Below are positions 17,458-27,567 of a DNA stretch of 64,000 nt, in pieces (the first letter of the stretch is position 1; each line of letters starts with the position of its first letter). The DNA lies in assembly GCF_001027925.1 (NCBI RefSeq), contig NZ_LECT01000050.1:62001-126000 (forward strand), read 5' to 3'. The stretch is from Rhodopirellula islandica. Lineage in GTDB: Bacteria > Planctomycetota > Planctomycetia > Pirellulales > Pirellulaceae. A model generated the notes under the pieces. The model was not told where the DNA came from, made no database searches, and saw only the letters and a program-made list of their open reading frames with translations. Made by a program: the position numbers and the translations under genes.

Positions 17458-19356
17458 TCAAGCCGCCTTTTGATGCGATGTTTCGACTTCCGTGGACGCG
17501 GCCAAGTTCTCCCGTCGGGGGCTGAATCTTCGGACCACCTTGATCGCCCAATCAACGCCATTGACGAACGCATGCTCCGTTCTGGAATCAGGCCCGCCAT
17601 AAATCGGCAAGTGACGGCCAACCCGACCGGCCGCTTCGCGAAGCAAGAATTCAGAAACGGCAGGGTGACTATTGAACATCTGAATGACGAATGCCAGGGA
17701 TCCCAAGGTAGGGATCACACCAATCACCAAGGCTTGCATGTGAGGCGTTGCGTCATGCCGTGACGCCCAAGCACTCTGCAATGTGACCAACGTTCGCAAT
17801 CCCGGAAGGATTAGAAACGGAGCGGCCGCGTACCACCAACTGCCTCCCGACAAGGAAGCTGCCATGCCAGTCAATTTCAACATGGAGACCACAGGAGAAA
17901 GCGTCTTGATCGCAAGGTGCTTTGCCATTCCACGCGCGTAGACACCGACACCTGGTTCGTCAAAGTCGTTGCGCAATCGCCTGCCGGTGGAGACATCCAG
18001 CCATCGTCGCGACTCCCAGCGTCGAACCGACCTGTGAAACAATCGGCGTGCCGTTCGAGCTTGATGATGCCGACTCGTCAGGATGGCCCACGCCCGCTGC
18101 CGCCGCAGGGCTCGCAACCGAGCGTCCGCCACCAATCGATGCCATTTCGGCGAGAGGCAGATTGCCAAAACGCTGTTGAGATGAAACCGCAAGAGCGACT
18201 GGCGGCGATGCCGGGAAACCCTTCCCTGTTCCTGCCAACACCGCGTTTCCCGGTGCCGATGACACCGCATCGCTGATCGTCGGAAGCGTGAATCAAGCAC
18301 CAATCGACCCGCCTGACGGCGCACCCGCTCGCTGCCGACCACTTTTTGAAACAATCGGCCGAAAATGGGCAACAAACCAATGATCCAAAACCCCAGCCAA
18401 CACCATTTGTCGTTCACCAGCCGGTGCTCGGTCGTATCATCAATCGTTCGCTCCAACGACCAACGACCGATCATCTCTTCGCGATACAACGCCCGTCGGT
18501 CTGCCGAGGCCCATCGCCAAGGTTTACGAAACGGCGCGATTTCGGTGTCTTTCCAAGCCGTGGTGTGCACGACGAGACGGTCCACATCTTGTCGCCATTC
18601 TCCCTCGACGCCCTGAACGCAACGCAAAAGCAGCTTAGAATCCAAGTCATCAAACGGGAAAACGCTGCCTTGTTTCCAAGCCAAAACGAGATAGCGAAGC
18701 ACCAACACCGCTGGGATTCCGGACTCTAAATCGATGATGGTGAGATCGGCTCGCTGGCGTCCCGGCAAATCCCCTTCTGACTCGTCTTGCCCATTCGATC
18801 CGTCAAACAATCGCAGTCCAGGACGGTCGCTGATCAACAAGTTCGCCGTGGAAACGAGAGCTCGCGGAGAAACCTGCCAGCCTGAACCATGCATCCCCCA
18901 GCCCACCAAACGATCTTCCAGCTGTCGCATGGTGCCAACCAACGGACTCATTTCGTCAGAATCATCCCGTTTGACAATTGGGCCGCGTCCTTCGATCCAC
19001 TCTGCCGCGAGCACCCAGGCCTGGCGAGGGCGATCAAACCGGACATACAACGGCTTCGCTACGCGGACGCCGCTGCCCTCACGCTCCAGCAATCCCGCCA
19101 CCACCCGCCGCCGGTAAAAACTGGCATGGATGGCATGACGATTGGAACGGTAGGCAAACGGGGCTGCGAAGGCGATGCGATAGATCACCCGGGTCAACAT
19201 GCCAGGGGCAAACACCTTCTCGACACAACGCGTGGTGGTTCCGTCCGCCCACTGAGCATCCACCAGTTCCGCCGATGCCGCACGCCCGTTGCCTAGGACG
19301 CCCACACGCTGCACACGGATGGGAACCGGAATCGAATTTTCAGTCGAGAGTCCCAA
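17458..19356 (-). CDS. Kinase-like protein with C-terminal membrane region, function unknown
   Basis: It is 632 residues. The N-terminal 250 residues resemble an atypical kinase/aminoglycoside-phosphotransferase fold: VEKVFAPG, a possible ATP-handling lysine strand, LAAEWIEGRGP, then GWGMHGSGWQVSPRALVSTANLLI and LTIIDLESG. The last two segments are in the positions of the catalytic loop and the metal-binding Asp. The middle is very rich in Arg and His. Near residues 500-580 there are two or three hydrophobic segments (SLSGGSWWYAAAPFLILPG and MQALVIGVIPTLGSLAFVIQM), so it is probably membrane-attached. It overlaps nothing: a 3-bp gap separates it from the upstream membrane protein, implying one operon. 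Phosphorylation of a glycan or lipid is a guess from context. Confidence 0.55.
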   Translation of the reverse strand: MGLSTENSIPVPIRVQRVGVLGNGRAASAELVDAQWADGTTTRCVEKVFAPGMLTRVIYRIAFAAPFAYRSNRHAIHASFYRRRVVAGLLEREGSGVRVAKPLYVRFDRPRQAWVLAAEWIEGRGPIVKRDDSDEMSPLVGTMRQLEDRLVGWGMHGSGWQVSPRALVSTANLLISDRPGLRLFDGSNGQDESEGDLPGRQRADLTIIDLESGIPAVLVLRYLVLAWKQGSVFPFDDLDSKLLLRCVQGVEGEWRQDVDRLVVHTTAWKDTEIAPFRKPWRWASADRRALYREEMIGRWSLERTIDDTTEHRLVNDKWCWLGFWIIGLLPIFGRLFQKVVGSERVRRQAGRLVLDSRFRRSAMRCHRHRETRCWQEQGRVSRHRRQSLLRFHLNSVLAICLSPKWHRLVADARLRALRRQRAWAILTSRHHQARTARRLFHRSVRRWESRRWLDVSTGRRLRNDFDEPGVGVYARGMAKHLAIKTLSPVVSMLKLTGMAASLSGGSWWYAAAPFLILPGLRTLVTLQSAWASRHDATPHMQALVIGVIPTLGSLAFVIQMFNSHPAVSEFLLREAAGRVGRHLPIYGGPDSRTEHAFVNGVDWAIKVVRRFSPRRENLAASTEVETSHQKAA

Positions 19357-19359
19357 TGC

Positions 19360-20169
19360 TCAGGCCGCCCGGGTGAATCGTTCAGGATCAAGCCGAATCG
19401 TTGCGTTGGCGTCTTCCCCATCTGACAACTCTGACGCGGAATGCCCAACCGAATTCGACTTGGAGAAAAACAGGACAACCGTCATCAGCAAAAAACAGCA
19501 GGGAATCAAGAGCTCACACAGCTCTTCGACATGCCCCGCGGCGACCTTCCATTGGACCGGCAAAACCACTCCGTTCCGTCCCAACGTCCCCAGTCCCATG
19601 TCGATTGATTTCGAAAACACGACCAAAAGACAGGCCGCGATTGGCAGCACTCCCAGCCAACTTCCCGCCACGAAACGATTGCGAACAAGTTTGGCGTAGC
19701 GTCCGCACAAAGAAACGACAGTCGCCGTTGCCACAACAATCACCAATGCCGCGATTGCTTTCGACATCAGCGATACATCATCCCGCAGATAGAACGACGT
19801 TTTTAGGAAACTGCCTCCCGTGAACCGGGAATGAAAATCCATTTCCCGTGCGAAAAAGAGACACAAAACCGCTGTGAGCAAAAACGGATGACGTGGGCAG
19901 CGGACCGATGGTTTCCAAAGTTTCATGGCACCGGCCATCAGCAAACTGGCGGCAACTACCAAATAAAGATACGCCGAAAGAGACTCGACCCAGCCACCTT
20001 CACTGATGATCGCATCTCGCAGGGGCAATCCCACCCACAGCAACGCGTAACAAGCGACCAGCACGAACCCGATCCCTGCTCCCAACGCGAGAGACAACCT
20101 CCCTCCCCCGGCTCGCCACCTTGCAGTGTCACGCCAATCGATCCGGTGAATCGGGTCATCAAAGGACAT
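19360..20169 (-). CDS. Multi-pass integral membrane protein of unknown function
   Basis: It is 269 residues with about six to seven predicted hydrophobic helices, including SLALGAGIGFVLVACYALLW, AYLYLVVAASLLMAGAMKLW, AIAALVIVVATATVVSLC and a long C-terminal segment ending in LLIPCCFLLMTVVLFFS. Charged loops contain EMDFHSRFTGGSF. It is probably the first gene of the minus-strand polysaccharide run and lies 3 bp from the kinase-like gene. I do not recognise the family. The 293 bp between it and uvrB should hold the operon promoter, but no clear -10/-35 pair stands out. Confidence 0.6.
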   Translation of the reverse strand: MSFDDPIHRIDWRDTARWRAGGGRLSLALGAGIGFVLVACYALLWVGLPLRDAIISEGGWVESLSAYLYLVVAASLLMAGAMKLWKPSVRCPRHPFLLTAVLCLFFAREMDFHSRFTGGSFLKTSFYLRDDVSLMSKAIAALVIVVATATVVSLCGRYAKLVRNRFVAGSWLGVLPIAACLLVVFSKSIDMGLGTLGRNGVVLPVQWKVAAGHVEELCELLIPCCFLLMTVVLFFSKSNSVGHSASELSDGEDANATIRLDPERFTRAA

Positions 20170-20462
20170 CGGTACTCTTTAAATTATTGGAACGATTCGG
20201 GGGAGCGACGAACAGTTTTGGAAAGCTAGCAAAGCCTCACCCCGATCGGCTGTTCAAAGCGGGATCGTCCGCCCCGTCCGCTTCATCAAAACTTCATTTC
20301 GCGACCGTTGCGTATAAAGCACCGCGTCCCCTCAACTCAAGAGGAAACGGACTCCATCTCGCTCGAATCCGATTGCCAGACAATCTTTTCCAAACGCCCC
20401 TTGCCAGAACAATTGCTATCAACAGATTGATCGGCACAATCGGGCAACACCTTGAGCGGGCA

Positions 20463-22589
20463 TCAACCGCGTTTTGGCCGCGGGATCTTGGTGCCTTTGC
20501 TGGCCCCCGTTTTCTTGGCCCCGCGACGACCGCGTCCGCGGCCGCCTGACTTGCCAGCCGATTTCTCGTCGACGATTTCTACGTCGGAGAGTGGTTTGCC
20601 AATGTGCTCTTTGAGTTGCAGCACCCGGTCTCGCAATCTTGCCGCACGCTCGAATTCCAGGTCCTCCGCCGCAGACAACATCTCCTGCTCGAGTTTGTCG
20701 ACGTACTCGATCGTGATGTAGGTGGGTTCGCCGCTGTCCTGCGCCTTGCGGGTCGAATCCTTGTGGTTGGCCGCGTCGGTGTTGATGCCTTTGCGAATCG
20801 CCTTGAGAACGGTCTTCGGCACAATCCCATGCTTGGTGTTGTATTCCATCTGGATCACACGGCGACGCTCGGTTTCGTCGATCGCCATCTGCATCGAATT
20901 GGTGACCTTGTCGGCATACAGAATCACGCGGGAATTTGCATTTCGAGCTGCACGACCAATCGTTTGAATCAAACTCGTTTCGCTCCGCAAGAAGCCTTCT
21001 TTGTCCGCATCCAAGATCGCGACCAACGAAACCTCAGGAAGGTCGAGGCCCTCTCGAAGGAGGTTCACACCGACCAAGCAATCGAACGAACCAGCCCGCA
21101 GTTCCTGCAACAAATCCACTCGCTCGAATGCGTTCAATTCACTGTGCAACCATCGGCAGCGAACACCTTGTTCTTGGAAATAGTTCGCCAAGTCCTCCGC
21201 CAAACGTTTGGTCAGCGCCGTGACCAGAACGCGTTCATTGCGTTCCGCACGAATGCGAACTTGTTCCAGCAGATGCGTCACTTGCCCGCGAGCCGAAACG
21301 ATCTCGACCTCGGGATCGAGCAAGCCTGTGGGGCGAATGATCTGCTCCACCACTTCGCCGCCGGTGCGTTCGAGTTCATAGTCGCTGGGCGTTGCGCTGA
21401 CGAAGCAAATCTGCCCGGTGCGTTCTTCCCATTCATTGAACTTCAGCGGCCGGTTGTCGAGCGCACAGGGAAGCCGGAACCCGTGTTCGACCAACGTGAT
21501 TTTTCGACTTCGGTCACCGGCGTACATCGCCCGAACCTGAGGCACGGTCACATGCGATTCGTCGACGAACGTGATGAAGTCCTTGGGAAAGAAGTCATAC
21601 AAGGTGTCCGGGGTCGCACCGGGTTCTTTGCCGGACAGCGGACGCGAGTAATTTTCGATGCCGGGACAATGCCCAACCTCGGCCAGCATCTCCAGATCGA
21701 ATTTGGTTCGCGCCGACAATCGCTGAGCCTCCAGCAATTTCCCTTGCGACTGAAAGACCTCGAGCTGCTGCGCCAGCTCTTCTCGCAGACTTCGGATCGC
21801 CCGTTGGATGCGGTCTTCCGGCATCACAAAGTGCTTGCACGGATAAATGTAAAGGTGCTCGACCGTTTTGATGGTCTCGCCCGACGTCGGATTGATCAGC
21901 GAGATTTTCTCGATCTCATCGCCCCACATCTCGATCCGATAAGCAAACTCTTCGTAACTGGGCCACAGCTCGATCGAATCCCCACGCACACGAAATTTCC
22001 CGCGTTCAAATTGGATGTCGTTGCGTTGGTATTGCAGATCGACAAACTTCAACAGCAAGTGATCTCGGCGGGTCTGTTCACCTTGATGCAGATCGACGAC
22101 CAATTGCCGGTAATCATCCGGCGATCCCAAACCGTAGATGCTGCTGACCGAGGCCACGATCACCACATCGCGGCGACTGACCAAAGAACTGGTGGTGGCC
22201 AATCGCAACCGGTCGATTTCCTCGTTGATCGAGGAATCCTTTTCGATGTAGACGTCCCGCTGCGGAATGTAGGCTTCGGGTTGGTAGTAGTCGTAGTAGC
22301 TGACGAAATAATGAACGGCATTGTTGGGGAAAAACTCTTTGAATTCCCCGTACAACTGAGCCGCCAACGTTTTGTTGTGGCTGAGGATCAACGCAGGTCG
22401 CTGGACTGACGCGATCACGTTGGCCATCGTGTACGTTTTCCCGGTCCCGGTGGCTCCCAGCAGTGTCTGCGCGGTCTTGCCGCTTTGGATGCCTTCGATC
22501 AACTTGGCAATCGCGGCTGGCTGGTCCCCCGAAGGCGGGAACGGCTGGTGCAAATCAAAAGCGGCCGGTTCGAGTTTGGTGGTGCTCAT
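20463..22589 (-). CDS. uvrB: Excinuclease ABC subunit B
   Basis: It is the 708-residue helicase-like subunit of the UvrABC nucleotide excision repair nuclease. Walker A is LLGATGTGKT (43-52). The damage-probing beta-hairpin is YYDYYQPEAYIPQRDVYI followed by EKDSSINEEIDRLR (about 95-130). Helicase motifs include TFVDESH and the late IQTIGRAARN. A C-terminal UVR motif (EQEMLSAAEDLEFERAARLRD, from about 635) binds UvrC. The extreme C-terminus after the UVR motif is a Gly/Arg/Lys-rich tail (GRGRGRRGAKK), an unusual basic extension. It is divergent from tdk with about 80 bp between the starts. Confidence 0.97.
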   Translation of the reverse strand: MSTTKLEPAAFDLHQPFPPSGDQPAAIAKLIEGIQSGKTAQTLLGATGTGKTYTMANVIASVQRPALILSHNKTLAAQLYGEFKEFFPNNAVHYFVSYYDYYQPEAYIPQRDVYIEKDSSINEEIDRLRLATTSSLVSRRDVVIVASVSSIYGLGSPDDYRQLVVDLHQGEQTRRDHLLLKFVDLQYQRNDIQFERGKFRVRGDSIELWPSYEEFAYRIEMWGDEIEKISLINPTSGETIKTVEHLYIYPCKHFVMPEDRIQRAIRSLREELAQQLEVFQSQGKLLEAQRLSARTKFDLEMLAEVGHCPGIENYSRPLSGKEPGATPDTLYDFFPKDFITFVDESHVTVPQVRAMYAGDRSRKITLVEHGFRLPCALDNRPLKFNEWEERTGQICFVSATPSDYELERTGGEVVEQIIRPTGLLDPEVEIVSARGQVTHLLEQVRIRAERNERVLVTALTKRLAEDLANYFQEQGVRCRWLHSELNAFERVDLLQELRAGSFDCLVGVNLLREGLDLPEVSLVAILDADKEGFLRSETSLIQTIGRAARNANSRVILYADKVTNSMQMAIDETERRRVIQMEYNTKHGIVPKTVLKAIRKGINTDAANHKDSTRKAQDSGEPTYITIEYVDKLEQEMLSAAEDLEFERAARLRDRVLQLKEHIGKPLSDVEIVDEKSAGKSGGRGRGRRGAKKTGASKGTKIPRPKRG

Positions 22590-22671
22590 GTCAGCACTTT
22601 AGCAAACTGTCGAATCATCCGGCACAGACCCACCGCCTCCGATTCTCGCCCCTGATTTCCAACACGCTGCC

Positions 22672-23307
22672 ATGGCGAAGCTGTATTTCTACTATTCCAC
22701 GATGAACGCCGGGAAATCCACGGTTTTGTTGCAGTCCAGCTACAACTATCGCGAACGGGGGATGAACACCCTGATTCTTTCTCCCGAGATCGACACTCGG
22801 TTTGGCAGTGGCAAAGTCGCCTCGCGAATTGGCATCGAATCGGAATCCGTTTCGTTCACCACCTCCGACAACCTGTTGGAGATCGCCCGGGCAGAGACAC
22901 GATCCCAACCTCTTCACTGCGTGCTCGTCGACGAGGCCCAGTTTTTGACCCGAACCCAGGTGCGCCAGCTCAGCGACGTTTGCGACGACCTGGACATCCC
23001 CGTCTTGGCCTACGGGCTGCGAACCGATTTCCAAGGCAATCTGTTCGAGGGCAGCGAACACCTGCTGGCCTGGGCCGACACGCTGACGGAACTCAAAACG
23101 ATCTGTCACTGCGGTCGCAAGGCCACGATGGTGCTGCGAGTGAGTGAATCCGGCCAAGTCATCCGCGACGGTGAGCAGGTCCAGATCGGGGGCAACGAGC
23201 GGTACCAAACGGTTTGTCGCCGTCACTTCAAAGAAGCGATCTTCCAACGCTCCGAAGACGAACTTCCCCTGCTGGATTCGAACGAACCCCGCCAATCGGA
23301 ACGTTAA
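22672..23307 (+). CDS. tdk: Thymidine kinase
   Basis: It is 211 residues, a type II (TK1-like) thymidine kinase that phosphorylates thymidine to dTMP in the salvage pathway. The P-loop is STMNAGKST (9-17), the Walker B-like strand is [10 protein letters not shown] near 85, and the zinc-binding lasso is formed by CHCGRK and the late YQTVCRRHF. The C-terminus is a short acidic tail. The start at 22672 aligns with family N-termini ([14 protein letters not shown]). It is divergent from uvrB and is followed on the same strand by RNase R. Confidence 0.95.
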   Translation: MAKLYFYYSTMNAGKSTVLLQSSYNYRERGMNTLILSPEIDTRFGSGKVASRIGIESESVSFTTSDNLLEIARAETRSQPLHCVLVDEAQFLTRTQVRQLSDVCDDLDIPVLAYGLRTDFQGNLFEGSEHLLAWADTLTELKTICHCGRKATMVLRVSESGQVIRDGEQVQIGGNERYQTVCRRHFKEAIFQRSEDELPLLDSNEPRQSER

Positions 23308-23384
23308 ACCATCCAGTGGAAGCGTTGCCGCCGATGGGCAACACGTCCTACCCCGGACAAGCCTCGGTCGACTATTCTGGGGCC

Positions 23385-25679
23385 ATGCAAGTCTCACAAG
23401 AATTGATCGATCGCGTTCTGCGACTCGTTCACGCGGCGGAATACCGTCCCAGCAAACCCAAACAAATCGCTGCCCTGTTGGAACTCGACGCGGATGGCTA
23501 CCGCGAAGTCCGTCGGGTGGTCAAACAATTGGTCCTCGAAGGCCGGCTGATCTACGGCGGCAACCACCTGGTCGTCGCTGCCGCGGCCGTCGGTGGCCCC
23601 ACAGACCAAATTCGCGGAACATTTCGCCGTGCCATGGGCGGCGGTTTCGGTTTCGTTCGCCCCTCCAGTGGCGGTGGCGGTGTCGACGCGGATGTTCCCG
23701 AGGACGTTTTCGTTCCCCCTGCCATGACCGCAGGTGCCCTGGAAGGCGACCTGGTCGCTGTGACAATCGCACCCAGCCGCCGGGGCGGGATCGAAGGCAA
23801 AGTGGTCGAGGTGCTGCAGCGCGCACGCCGTCAATTCACCGGCACGTTTTTCTCCTCCCCGCAACCTGACCAACCCGGTTCCGACACGATCGAAGGTCCC
23901 GTCGTTTACCTGGACGGCGTTCACTACGAAGCGCCCGTCAGCGTCGGCGACGTGCGAGGTCTGCCCCTGCAAGACGGCGACAAGATCTTTGTCGAAATCG
24001 TCGACTTCCCCGATGAAGAAACGGGCGGTGGCGAAGCCGTCATCCTCGAGCGTCTGGGAAGCAGCAAAAACCCGGCGATCGACACCCTGACGATCATGCG
24101 GCAATACGCGCTGCCCGATGAGTTCTCCGAAGAGGTCCTCGACGAAGCTCGCGATCAAGCCGATGCGTTCGACGACGACGTCGTGCCGGCAGACCGCAAG
24201 GACCTGACGGACATGCTGACGATCACAATCGACCCGTTCGATGCACGTGACTTCGACGACGCGATCTCATTGCAACGTGAAGAGGGTCGCTGGCGGTTGT
24301 GGGTGCACATCGCCGACGTCAGTCACTTTGTTCCGCCCGCTGGCAAACTGGATGTCGAAGCGCGTCGTCGCGGGACCAGCGTCTACCTGCCGGACCGCGT
24401 GATTCCGATGATCCCCGAGATCATCAGCAATCACCTCGCCTCCCTTCAGCCCGAACGCATGCGTTTGGTGAAGACGGTCGAAATTGAAATGCTGGATGAT
24501 CTGACCATCACCCACAGCGAAGTTCACAACGCCGCGATCCGCAGCGACAAGCGATTCAACTACGAGCAAATCGATCAGTTCCTCGCGTCCCCCGAGGCAT
24601 TCCAGAAAGACTGGGGAGACTCGATCTGTGAACTGCTGACGCACATGCACCAGCTCGCGATGCAAATCCGCAAGCGTCGCTTCAAAGATGGTGCGCTGTC
24701 GATGGACATGCCGGACATCAAGCTCGAACTGGATCGAATGGGCAAGGTCAAAGGCGCCTACCAAACCGAGAACACCGAGAGCCACCAGATCATCGAGGAG
24801 TTCATGCTGCTCGGCAACGAAGCGGTTGCGACTTGGTTGGACGACCAAGAACTCAATTTCCTGCACCGCATTCACGCACCGCCGGAACGCCGGAAACTTC
24901 GGCAACTGACCAGCTTCGTCAAAGACCTCGGCTTGGGAATTGACAATGTCGAAAGCCGCTTCGAAATCCAAGCCGTCCTGGACAAAGTCGCTGGCACCAC
25001 GCTCGAAAACGCCGTCAACTTTGCGGTGCTCAAAAGCATGAGCAAAGCGGTCTATGGGCCGCACCGCGAAGGCCACTACGCACTCGACAAAGAACACTAC
25101 TGTCACTTCACCAGCCCCATCCGCCGGTACCCTGACCTCAGCGTTCACCGCTTGGTGCAGCGACTGATCGAGAAGAAACCCACTCCCGATGAATCTTTCG
25201 CGGAGTTGGTCAAACTCGGGCATGAATGCAGCGACGCCGAACGCAATGCCGCCCAGGCCGAACGCGAATTGATCCAGTTGAAACTGCTTCACTTCCTGAA
25301 AAAGAAACAGGGAGAAACACTCGAAGCCGTGATCAGCCGGGTCTTCGCCGATGGCATTCACGCGCGCTGCTTGAAACTTCCCGTCGATGGCTTCATTCCC
25401 GTCACCGAGTTGCCCAGTGATCAATATCGCTTTGAACGCCGCGGGCAGGTTCTGACGGGATTCAAAGAAGGCAACCGCTTTCGACTGGGTGACCACCTGA
25501 CGGTCCGAATTGGCAAAGTCGACCTGCAAGACCGGCAGTTGTACCTCGACGTCGTGAAGAACCACTCGGCGGGCAAGAGCGATCCCAAAGGCCCCTCCGG
25601 CAGCAAGTCGAAGAAGTCGCCTCTCCGGCACCAGAAAAAGTCCGACCGACGCGAAAAGAAAAAGCGACGGCGTCGGTAG
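23385..25679 (+). CDS. rnr: Ribonuclease R (RNB-family 3'-5' exoribonuclease)
   Basis: It is about 764 residues. An N-terminal winged-helix-like segment (KPKQIAALLELDADGYREVRRVVKQLVLEGRL) precedes cold-shock-type domains with FGFVRPSSGGGGVDADVFV-like sequence. The RNB catalytic core has TIDPFDARDFDDAISL, whose aspartates bind the catalytic metals, and HFTSPIRRYPDL. An S1 domain and a lysine/arginine-rich tail (KKSDRREKKKRRRR) finish the protein. This order is that of RNase R. ATG 23385 gives the family start; an in-frame ATG at 23334 is an alternative. Initiation further upstream would overlap tdk. Confidence 0.93.
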   Translation: MQVSQELIDRVLRLVHAAEYRPSKPKQIAALLELDADGYREVRRVVKQLVLEGRLIYGGNHLVVAAAAVGGPTDQIRGTFRRAMGGGFGFVRPSSGGGGVDADVPEDVFVPPAMTAGALEGDLVAVTIAPSRRGGIEGKVVEVLQRARRQFTGTFFSSPQPDQPGSDTIEGPVVYLDGVHYEAPVSVGDVRGLPLQDGDKIFVEIVDFPDEETGGGEAVILERLGSSKNPAIDTLTIMRQYALPDEFSEEVLDEARDQADAFDDDVVPADRKDLTDMLTITIDPFDARDFDDAISLQREEGRWRLWVHIADVSHFVPPAGKLDVEARRRGTSVYLPDRVIPMIPEIISNHLASLQPERMRLVKTVEIEMLDDLTITHSEVHNAAIRSDKRFNYEQIDQFLASPEAFQKDWGDSICELLTHMHQLAMQIRKRRFKDGALSMDMPDIKLELDRMGKVKGAYQTENTESHQIIEEFMLLGNEAVATWLDDQELNFLHRIHAPPERRKLRQLTSFVKDLGLGIDNVESRFEIQAVLDKVAGTTLENAVNFAVLKSMSKAVYGPHREGHYALDKEHYCHFTSPIRRYPDLSVHRLVQRLIEKKPTPDESFAELVKLGHECSDAERNAAQAERELIQLKLLHFLKKKQGETLEAVISRVFADGIHARCLKLPVDGFIPVTELPSDQYRFERRGQVLTGFKEGNRFRLGDHLTVRIGKVDLQDRQLYLDVVKNHSAGKSDPKGPSGSKSKKSPLRHQKKSDRREKKKRRRR

Positions 25680-25770
25680 GTCAGAGGCTCTCAATCGCGA
25701 CACGACCGAATGCTTGCATTCACGGTGGGGACCACCGTGCCACAGGGTTTGATTCTTTTCCAACGTAGCC

Positions 25771-26490
25771 ATGAACGTTCTCATCCTCACCGGTGCCGGG
25801 ATCTCTGCGGAATCCGGAATCCCAACCTTCCGTGACGCCAACGGATTGTGGGAAGGTCACGCCGTCGAAGAAGTCGCCACGCCACAGGGATTCGCTCGCA
25901 ACCCTGAGTTGGTGCAAGAGTTCTACAACCAACGTCGCCGAGCGTTGTTGAACCCTGAGATTCTCCCCAACGCAGCGCACGTCGCACTGGCGGAATTCGA
26001 ACGCGACCATCTTGAACATGGACGCGGCGATTTCCTGTTGGTGACTCAGAACATCGACAACCTGCACCAACGCGCCGGCAGCCAGAATGTGCTGGCCATG
26101 CACGGGCAATTGCTGCAAGCCCGATGCACCTACACCGAAGAGGTCTTTGACTGGACCGAAGACCTGAGCGTTGACACGCCGCACCCGGAAGATCCTGACA
26201 ACGATGACTTGCGAGGCTGCTTGCGACCCAATGTTGTCTGGTTCGGCGAGATGCCGATTGGCCTGGCAAGCATCGAGAAAGCCGCCACACAAGCTGATTT
26301 GTTCCTCGCGATTGGAACATCGGGCGTCGTGTATCCCGCCGCTGGCATCGTGGCGCAAACACCCCCGCACTGCCGCCGCATCGAAGTCAACCTGGGCGAC
26401 ACACCTGCGTCGAGTGCCTTCGATGAAACCATTCGTGGTTCCGCCAGCATCGAAATCCCAAAGCTACTGAATCACTTCAAAGCAATGTAA
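25771..26490 (+). CDS. cobB: CobB-type NAD-dependent protein deacylase (sirtuin)
   Basis: It is 239 residues. It has the Sir2 NAD-binding motifs [17 protein letters not shown] (6-22) and TQNIDNLH (92-99), the catalytic H111 in MHG, and late [11 protein letters not shown] and [18 protein letters not shown] contains Y52 and R55 in the YxxR arrangement that gives SIRT5/CobB-class enzymes a pocket for succinyl and malonyl lysine. Only C119 and C150 remain at the zinc-ribbon positions, so the ribbon is incomplete, as in some CobB proteins. The role is removal of acyl groups from lysines of metabolic enzymes. Its 3' end overlaps the convergent START-like gene by 19 bp. Confidence 0.92.
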   Translation: MNVLILTGAGISAESGIPTFRDANGLWEGHAVEEVATPQGFARNPELVQEFYNQRRRALLNPEILPNAAHVALAEFERDHLEHGRGDFLLVTQNIDNLHQRAGSQNVLAMHGQLLQARCTYTEEVFDWTEDLSVDTPHPEDPDNDDLRGCLRPNVVWFGEMPIGLASIEKAATQADLFLAIGTSGVVYPAAGIVAQTPPHCRRIEVNLGDTPASSAFDETIRGSASIEIPKLLNHFKAM

Positions 26491-27431
26491 ACATCCGTGA
26501 TCAAATCTTTGGTTTCGGTGGTTTCCGGGTCATTGCGATAGACCTCACATCCCATCGCTTTGGCCATCTTCATTTTTTTGTAGCGGATGTACTGAATCCC
26601 ACCCGACCAAGCGTTCCCAAGATGGGCGTAGTCACCGATGTGCCGGACCAAAAGAAACTTGCCGGCGGGCACGGTGTCCGCCACACAGTCCGCCGGAACG
26701 CGCGTGCCTGCATCGGCCAAGTAACCAGCCGTGTAATCGAACCATCGTTTGCGAAGGTCCGACGTCGTGTGATACAGGCTGGCCCATTCATGAATGCGTT
26801 CATCATCTTCGCGATAGTGTGGTTTGACACGCTCCAGCGTCGCTGACATGTGGCAACCGATGTCATCCATCGTGCAGCCTCCCCGATGCCCGATGATCAT
26901 GCGGTCGGGTTCGTTGACCACACCTTTGATTTCCAGCTTCGAAAGCACTTCGCCAGTTTCGACAAACTGCTTGAACATCAACAACCCTCGCTCGTAGTCC
27001 ATCCCCACGAACATTTCCATCATCGATCGCATCCAGAACAAAAACCAAGGCAACTTGCCTCGCATGTGCCAGGTGATCTTGGATCCCGGTCGACCATCCG
27101 TCATCACGGGATGAATTTCGAACTCCACTTTGGACTGCGACTTAAACGGCTTGATGAACGCCAGATCGGCTTGGACCGACGAGTTTGCCGATCGGCTCTG
27201 CGGAGCCTGAAGTTCGCGGTGGGTCATCGAACCCTCACCAACCAGCTCCCCCTTCCAGTGATACGTCGCTCCCAATTCATTTGACGGATTGCTAACGGTC
27301 ACTTCCGCATCAGGATCCACCTGCAACCAAGGCGACCAGCGGGTCCAAGTCGAATAGTCCCTGACCGCGTCATAAACATCGCGTGTATCAGCGTCGATCG
27401 TTTGGGAACGTTGAATATGAAACGCGGGCAT
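26472..27431 (-). CDS. SRPBCC (START-like) domain plus GyrI-like domain protein
   Basis: It is 319 residues in two apparent domains. Residues 1-150 look like an SRPBCC polyketide-cyclase fold: [23 protein letters not shown] followed by [15 protein letters not shown], a common opening of this family. Residues from about 160 to the end resemble a GyrI/effector-binding fold ([20 protein letters not shown] near the end). Such pairs bind small hydrophobic ligands, but no ligand can be named. ATG 27431 is chosen because upstream sequence does not fit the fold and would run into the next gene. It converges on the sirtuin gene with a 19-bp overlap. Confidence 0.7.
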   Translation of the reverse strand: MPAFHIQRSQTIDADTRDVYDAVRDYSTWTRWSPWLQVDPDAEVTVSNPSNELGATYHWKGELVGEGSMTHRELQAPQSRSANSSVQADLAFIKPFKSQSKVEFEIHPVMTDGRPGSKITWHMRGKLPWFLFWMRSMMEMFVGMDYERGLLMFKQFVETGEVLSKLEIKGVVNEPDRMIIGHRGGCTMDDIGCHMSATLERVKPHYREDDERIHEWASLYHTTSDLRKRWFDYTAGYLADAGTRVPADCVADTVPAGKFLLVRHIGDYAHLGNAWSGGIQYIRYKKMKMAKAMGCEVYRNDPETTETKDLITDVYIALK

Positions 27432-27567
27432 GGTGAATTCGTCCCTTCGGAATGACAAGCGGAACAGCGTCGCACATCCTAGCAAAAAGACAACGCAGCC
27501 AGGCTGCGATGTCACTGCCGACCCAAGCCCCAGACCTCTCCGCCAATCGCCTGCGACGCCCCACCGC

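Noticed and set aside
16479-17621. Longer start (17621) for the DLD glycosyltransferase
   Set aside because: The extra 102 residues overlap the upstream gene and look non-protein; a ribosome site precedes ATG 17315.
20604-22409. 601-residue open frame on the plus strand across uvrB
   Set aside because: It is the antisense of uvrB and shares its codon periodicity; no coherent protein pattern.
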